Shown here: positions 6,365-8,271 of the stretch, one piece after another
Position numbering within the stretch: position 1 is the first letter of the stretch
Layout of the letters: the number at the start of each line of letters is the position of its first letter
Assembly (NCBI GenBank): GCA_937952155.1
Contig: CALFYH010000400.1
Coordinates: 1-8,271, forward strand
DNA: 8,271 nucleotides
Origin: an uncultured Saprospiraceae bacterium
GTDB lineage: Bacteria > Bacteroidota > Bacteroidia > Chitinophagales > Saprospiraceae
Reading direction: 5' to 3'
Notes under the pieces: model-generated
The model's input: only the letters and a program-made list of their open reading frames with translations
What the model was told of the DNA's origin: nothing
Database searches by the model: none
Translations under genes and position numbers: made by a program

Positions 6365-6437
6365 AGCGGGAGACGAGACTCGAACCCGCGACCCTCAGCT
6401 TGGAAGGCTGATGCTCTACCAACTGAGCTACTTCCGC
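6365..6437 (-). tRNA. trnG: tRNA-Gly (anticodon TCC), acceptor mismatch
   Basis: A 73-nt cloverleaf. The D-arm is GCTC/GAGC; the anticodon stem TCAGC/GCTGA holds loop CTTCCAA, giving TCC; the T-loop is TTCGAGT; discriminator T. The acceptor stem GCGGAAG against CTCCCGC has one A-C mismatch at pair 5-68; G at 6433 (transcript sense) would restore a perfect GCGGGAG stem. It reads GGA and GGG and corresponds to glyT of the E. coli array. Confidence 0.95.
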
Positions 6438-6470
6438 AATTCTGTCAAACTTCTTTTCAGAGAGCAGTTG

Positions 6471-6554
6471 TGGGGATGATAGGATTCGAACCTATTCAGC
6501 CATAAGACAACAGATTTACAGTCTGTCCCGACTCTCCAACTTCGGCGCATCCCC
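6471..6554 (-). tRNA. trnY: tRNA-Tyr (anticodon GTA)
   Basis: An 84-nt class II tRNA with a long variable arm. The acceptor GGGGATG pairs perfectly with CATCCCC, discriminator A; the anticodon stem ACAGA/TCTGT holds loop CTGTAAA, giving GTA; the T-arm ATAGG/CCTAT has loop TTCGAAT. It is second in the array, 12 nt after tRNA-Thr(TGT). Confidence 0.97.
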
Positions 6555-6566
6555 TCTCCCATTTGG

Positions 6567-6640
6567 AGCCGATGGAGGGATTCGAACCCCCGACCCGCTG
6601 ATTACAAATCAGCTGCTCTGGCCAACTGAGCTACATCGGC
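6567..6640 (-). tRNA. trnT: tRNA-Thr (anticodon TGT)
   Basis: A 74-nt cloverleaf. The acceptor GCCGATG pairs perfectly with CATCGGC, discriminator T; the D-arm is GCTC/GAGC; the anticodon stem GCTGA/TCAGC holds loop TTTGTAA, giving TGT; the T-arm GGGGG/CCCTC has loop TTCGAAT. It is the first gene of the operon, about 60 nt after the promoter. It shares its 5' acceptor strand with the GGT isoacceptor near tuf. Confidence 0.97.
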
Positions 6641-6700
6641 ATGCTATGAAAAAAACTTCAATATTTCAAACTACAAATGGAACTTTTTCCAAAAGCGATG

Positions 6701-6708
6701 CAAAGGTA
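6701..6708 (-). promoter_or_regulatory. Bacteroidota-type promoter of tRNA-tuf operon (-7 element)
   Basis: The minus strand reads TACCTTTG, an exact fit to the Bacteroidota -7 consensus TAnnTTTG, within the context ATATACCTTTGCATCG. The -33 region about 19-21 nt upstream is T-rich with no exact TTTG, and further A/T tracts (about 6720-6760) could act as an UP-like element. Transcription would begin near 6694, giving a leader of about 54 nt with a small TGGAA/TTCCA hairpin (6678-6691) before tRNA-Thr(TGT). Confidence 0.75.
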
Positions 6709-6905
6709 TATCTTTTCCGAATATAAAAAAAATTTATTTAAAAAAATTGATAAAAATTATTGGCATTTTGAAAGTTCTTATCAAAACTCAATTATAATTA
6801 TTTGAAATTCAATATATAATATTATTCTCCTTGAAAAGAATGTAAAAAATTACAATAAAAATATTCGACTGACTAAGAAGTTATTGAGCTAAACAAATGG
6901 GTGAA

Positions 6906-6937
6906 TTGATTTGTTCTTGTTGTTAACGCAAAATTTG
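6906..6937 (+). promoter_or_regulatory. Weak candidate promoter of iscX operon
   Basis: TTG at 6906-6908 is followed, after 21 nt, by AAAATTTG at 6930-6937, which matches TAnnTTTG except for its first base. Transcription would start about 15 nt before the iscX ATG. The match is imperfect and the region is A/T-rich, so this is only the best candidate seen. Confidence 0.25.
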
Positions 6938-6956
6938 GAATAATAAAATCACAATT

Positions 6957-7202
6957 ATGGCTTTTGAAGACATTGACAATCTCCCAATAAATTGGAACGA
7001 CCACGAAGATATTGGTATGAAGTTGTATGAAAAATTTGGGGATGAATTTGATGAAGGCAAGATTTTTAGGATTCGATTCACTGATTTATTGGATTGGGTA
7101 TTAGAAATTCCCAATTTCGTAGGTAAACGTGAAGATTGTAATGAATCGCACTTGGAACAAATACAAGCCAAATGGGTTTATGAATGGCGCGATAATCAAT
7201 AG
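6957..7202 (+). CDS. iscX: IscX-like iron-sulfur cluster assembly protein
   Basis: IscX (YfhJ) is a small acidic adaptor that binds the cysteine desulfurase IscS and iron and tunes the rate of iron-sulfur cluster assembly. The 81-residue product matches the family along its length: INWNDHEDIG (11-20) corresponds to the N-terminal W-x-D-x-x-x-IG block, RFTDLLDWV (40-48) to the RFTDLxxW core, and NESHLEQIQAKWVYEW (62-77) to the C-terminal helix. It is strongly acidic (about 20 Asp/Glu against 9 Lys/Arg). It is longer than E. coli IscX (66 aa) because of a roughly 10-residue N-terminal extension and a small insertion before the last helix. No other isc or suf gene is nearby. It heads a plus-strand unit and ends in TAG 2 nt before the next start. 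Confidence 0.85.
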   Translation: MAFEDIDNLPINWNDHEDIGMKLYEKFGDEFDEGKIFRIRFTDLLDWVLEIPNFVGKREDCNESHLEQIQAKWVYEWRDNQ

Positions 7203-7204
7203 AT

Positions 7205-7702
7205 ATGGACCACAGTTTATTTAATCACATCACTACATTTGTTTTTGATGTGGATGGTGTGTTTACTAATAGTGAAGTAATCGTGACTGAATCGGGTGAA
7301 TTGCTGCGCACCATGAATACCCGCGATGGTCAAGCAGTAAAAATAGCCTTGGAAAATGGTTATAAAGTCGCCATCATTACAAAAGGATTTTCTACAGGAG
7401 TCAGAAAACGTTTTGAACTATTGGGCATTCCATATATATATGACAAGCTTTCGGAAAAAACTGAAGCATTTCAAGATTTGGTGGAAAATCTCAAACTTGA
7501 AAAGAAAGAAATATTATATATGGGTGATGATATCCCAGATTTGATATTATATGACAAAGTAGGTATTTCTGCCTGCCCTTGCGATGCTGCGACTGAAAAT
7601 CTACAAAAAGCCATGTATATATCACCATTTAAAGGTGGGCATGGATGTGTTAGAGAAGTAATAGAGCATGTCATGCGACTTCAAGGAAAGTGGAATTTTT
7701 AA
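7205..7702 (+). CDS. kdsC: KdsC-like HAD phosphatase (KDO 8-phosphate phosphatase)
   Basis: A haloacid-dehalogenase-superfamily phosphatase of the KdsC type, which hydrolyses 3-deoxy-D-manno-octulosonate 8-phosphate to KDO for the lipopolysaccharide core. The 165 residues lack a cap domain, as in this subfamily. HAD motif I is FDVDGVFT with D15 and D17; motif II is IITKG with T59; the motif III lysine is probably K85; motif IV is MGDDIPDL (106-113) with D108, D109 and D112. The C-terminal GGHGCVREVIEHVM is typical of KdsC. The usual ITGR at motif II reads ITKG here, so the exact substrate is less certain. E. coli KdsC is longer (188 aa) at the N-terminus. The start is 2 nt after iscX; the end overlaps the next gene. 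Confidence 0.88.
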   Translation: MDHSLFNHITTFVFDVDGVFTNSEVIVTESGELLRTMNTRDGQAVKIALENGYKVAIITKGFSTGVRKRFELLGIPYIYDKLSEKTEAFQDLVENLKLEKKEILYMGDDIPDLILYDKVGISACPCDAATENLQKAMYISPFKGGHGCVREVIEHVMRLQGKWNF

Positions 7703-8271
7703 AAACCATATCAGCGTACTTTAACATCATAAGACCTAAAAATCTTTTGATGATTGCACTTACTCAAGGTATTATTTACTATTACTTATTTGGAGGTCTT
7801 GAAGTAAACACTGCTTTACAAGGTATAAAATTATATTTGTTTATATTGACCACAGTAATTATTGCAGCAGGTGGTTATATTATCAATGATATTGCTGACT
7901 TTAAAGCTGATATGATTAATAAGCCTCACAAAACCTACATTCCCTACCCTATTACCATTACAAATGGTTGGATTTACTATAAATCAATTATAGTAATAGG
8001 CTTGCTCATTTCAGTGTATATTGCATACCAAACTCAAAATTTACCACTTATCACTCTTTATCCACTGGCAAGTATTGTCTTATACTTTTATTCATTTAAA
8101 TATAAAAATTCAGTATTAACTGGCAATATTATTGTTAGCCTTTTTATAGCTTTTGTGAGTGGAATTGTCATCGTTGCTGAAAGACATTTTCTATTTCATT
8201 CCAGTAATGGTAGTCAGAGTCAAGGTGTGCTGATTATTTTGATATTCTTTATGATCTTTTCATTTCTTGTC
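7690..8271 (+). CDS. UbiA-family prenyltransferase, partial (right edge)
   Basis: A polytopic membrane prenyltransferase, 194 codons of which are in the window, open to the last base. The diagnostic aspartate motif is N66-D-I-A-D70-F-K-A-D74-M-I-N-K-P79, which binds Mg-diphosphate, and YSFKYKN (about 134-140) fits the second substrate region. Several hydrophobic spans alternate with these. I chose GTG at 7690: it gives (M)EFLKTISAYFNIIRPKNLLMIALTQ, and the IRPKNLLMIALTQ block is typical of the N-terminus of this family. The first ATG (7750) would remove most of that block. AAGGAAA lies just before the GTG. The gene overlaps kdsC by 13 nt, suggesting translational coupling. Bacteroidota homologues are often named geranylgeranylglycerol-phosphate geranylgeranyltransferase; heme O or quinone-type prenyl transfer is less likely but not excluded. 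Confidence 0.88.
   Translation, partial: MEFLKTISAYFNIIRPKNLLMIALTQGIIYYYLFGGLEVNTALQGIKLYLFILTTVIIAAGGYIINDIADFKADMINKPHKTYIPYPITITNGWIYYKSIIVIGLLISVYIAYQTQNLPLITLYPLASIVLYFYSFKYKNSVLTGNIIVSLFIAFVSGIVIVAERHFLFHSSNGSQSQGVLIILIFFMIFSFLV

Larger units (their letters stand above)
6641..6956. other. Divergent intergenic region between tRNA-tuf operon and iscX
   Basis: These 316 bases separate two divergent units and hold no convincing gene. The left third carries the tRNA operon leader and promoter. The middle (about 6720-6860) is extremely A/T-rich with A and T tracts and small perfect stems such as TGTAA/TTACA (6841-6854). The right end should contain the iscX promoter. An inverted repeat AACAAAT (6892-6898) / ATTTGTT (6909-6915) lies 42 nt before the iscX start and could be an operator, but it may be chance in this composition. 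Confidence 0.6.

Noticed and set aside
6567..6640. tRNA-Thr as a phage or island attachment site
   Set aside because: No integrase gene and no duplicated tRNA 3' end are present in the flanking DNA; the neighbouring genes are housekeeping.
6923..7171. 82-residue minus-strand frame opposite iscX
   Set aside because: The plus-strand frame matches the IscX family along its length; the opposite frame matches nothing.

Overview
The window looks like a chromosomal segment of a low-GC member of the Bacteroidota (Bacteroidetes). The evidence is: protein sequences of Bacteroidota type (398-aa EF-Tu, L11, NusG, the RpoB N-terminus); no convincing Shine-Dalgarno sequence before any ribosomal-protein, tuf or rpoB start, with A/T-rich leaders instead; a good match to the Bacteroidota -7 promoter element TAnnTTTG before the tRNA cluster; and strong TAA stop preference. 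Genus and family cannot be fixed from this window.

Minus strand, read from 6708 down to 1: this is the classical translation/transcription supercluster. A promoter at about 6701-6708 precedes four tRNA genes, Thr(TGT)-Tyr(GTA)-Gly(TCC)-Thr(GGT), and then tuf. A strong hairpin terminator follows tuf, then tRNA-Trp(CCA), secE, nusG, rplK, rplA, rplJ, rplL and the start of rpoB. Gene order and tRNA anticodons match the E. coli thrU-tyrU-glyT-thrT-tufB / secE-nusG / rplKAJL-rpoB region, with trnW added between tuf and secE. The products deliver aminoacyl-tRNA (EF-Tu, tRNAs), build the GTPase-associated stalk of the 50S subunit (L11, L10, L7/L12) and the L1 stalk, anchor the Sec channel (SecE), and form or modulate RNA polymerase (RpoB, NusG). 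Structured RNA elements lie in the spacers before rplK, before rplL and between rplL and rpoB.

Plus strand, 6957-8271: a compact, apparently co-transcribed set of iscX (iron-sulfur assembly adaptor), a KdsC-like HAD phosphatase, and a UbiA-family prenyltransferase that runs off the right edge. Spacings are 2 nt and then a 13-nt overlap. The UbiA gene most likely starts at a GTG inside the end of the phosphatase gene.

The most notable anomaly is at the left edge. The rpoB frame is closed by a TGA exactly where RpoB has an invariant glycine (E. coli G507), and the downstream codons continue RpoB in the same frame. A sequence error, a real nonsense mutation or recoding could explain it; error or mutation is more likely because no other gene here uses in-frame TGA. 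tRNA-Gly has an A-C mismatch in its acceptor stem, a second single-base oddity in an essential gene. I found no mobile element, CRISPR array or defence system. Apart from these points the region is conserved housekeeping DNA.
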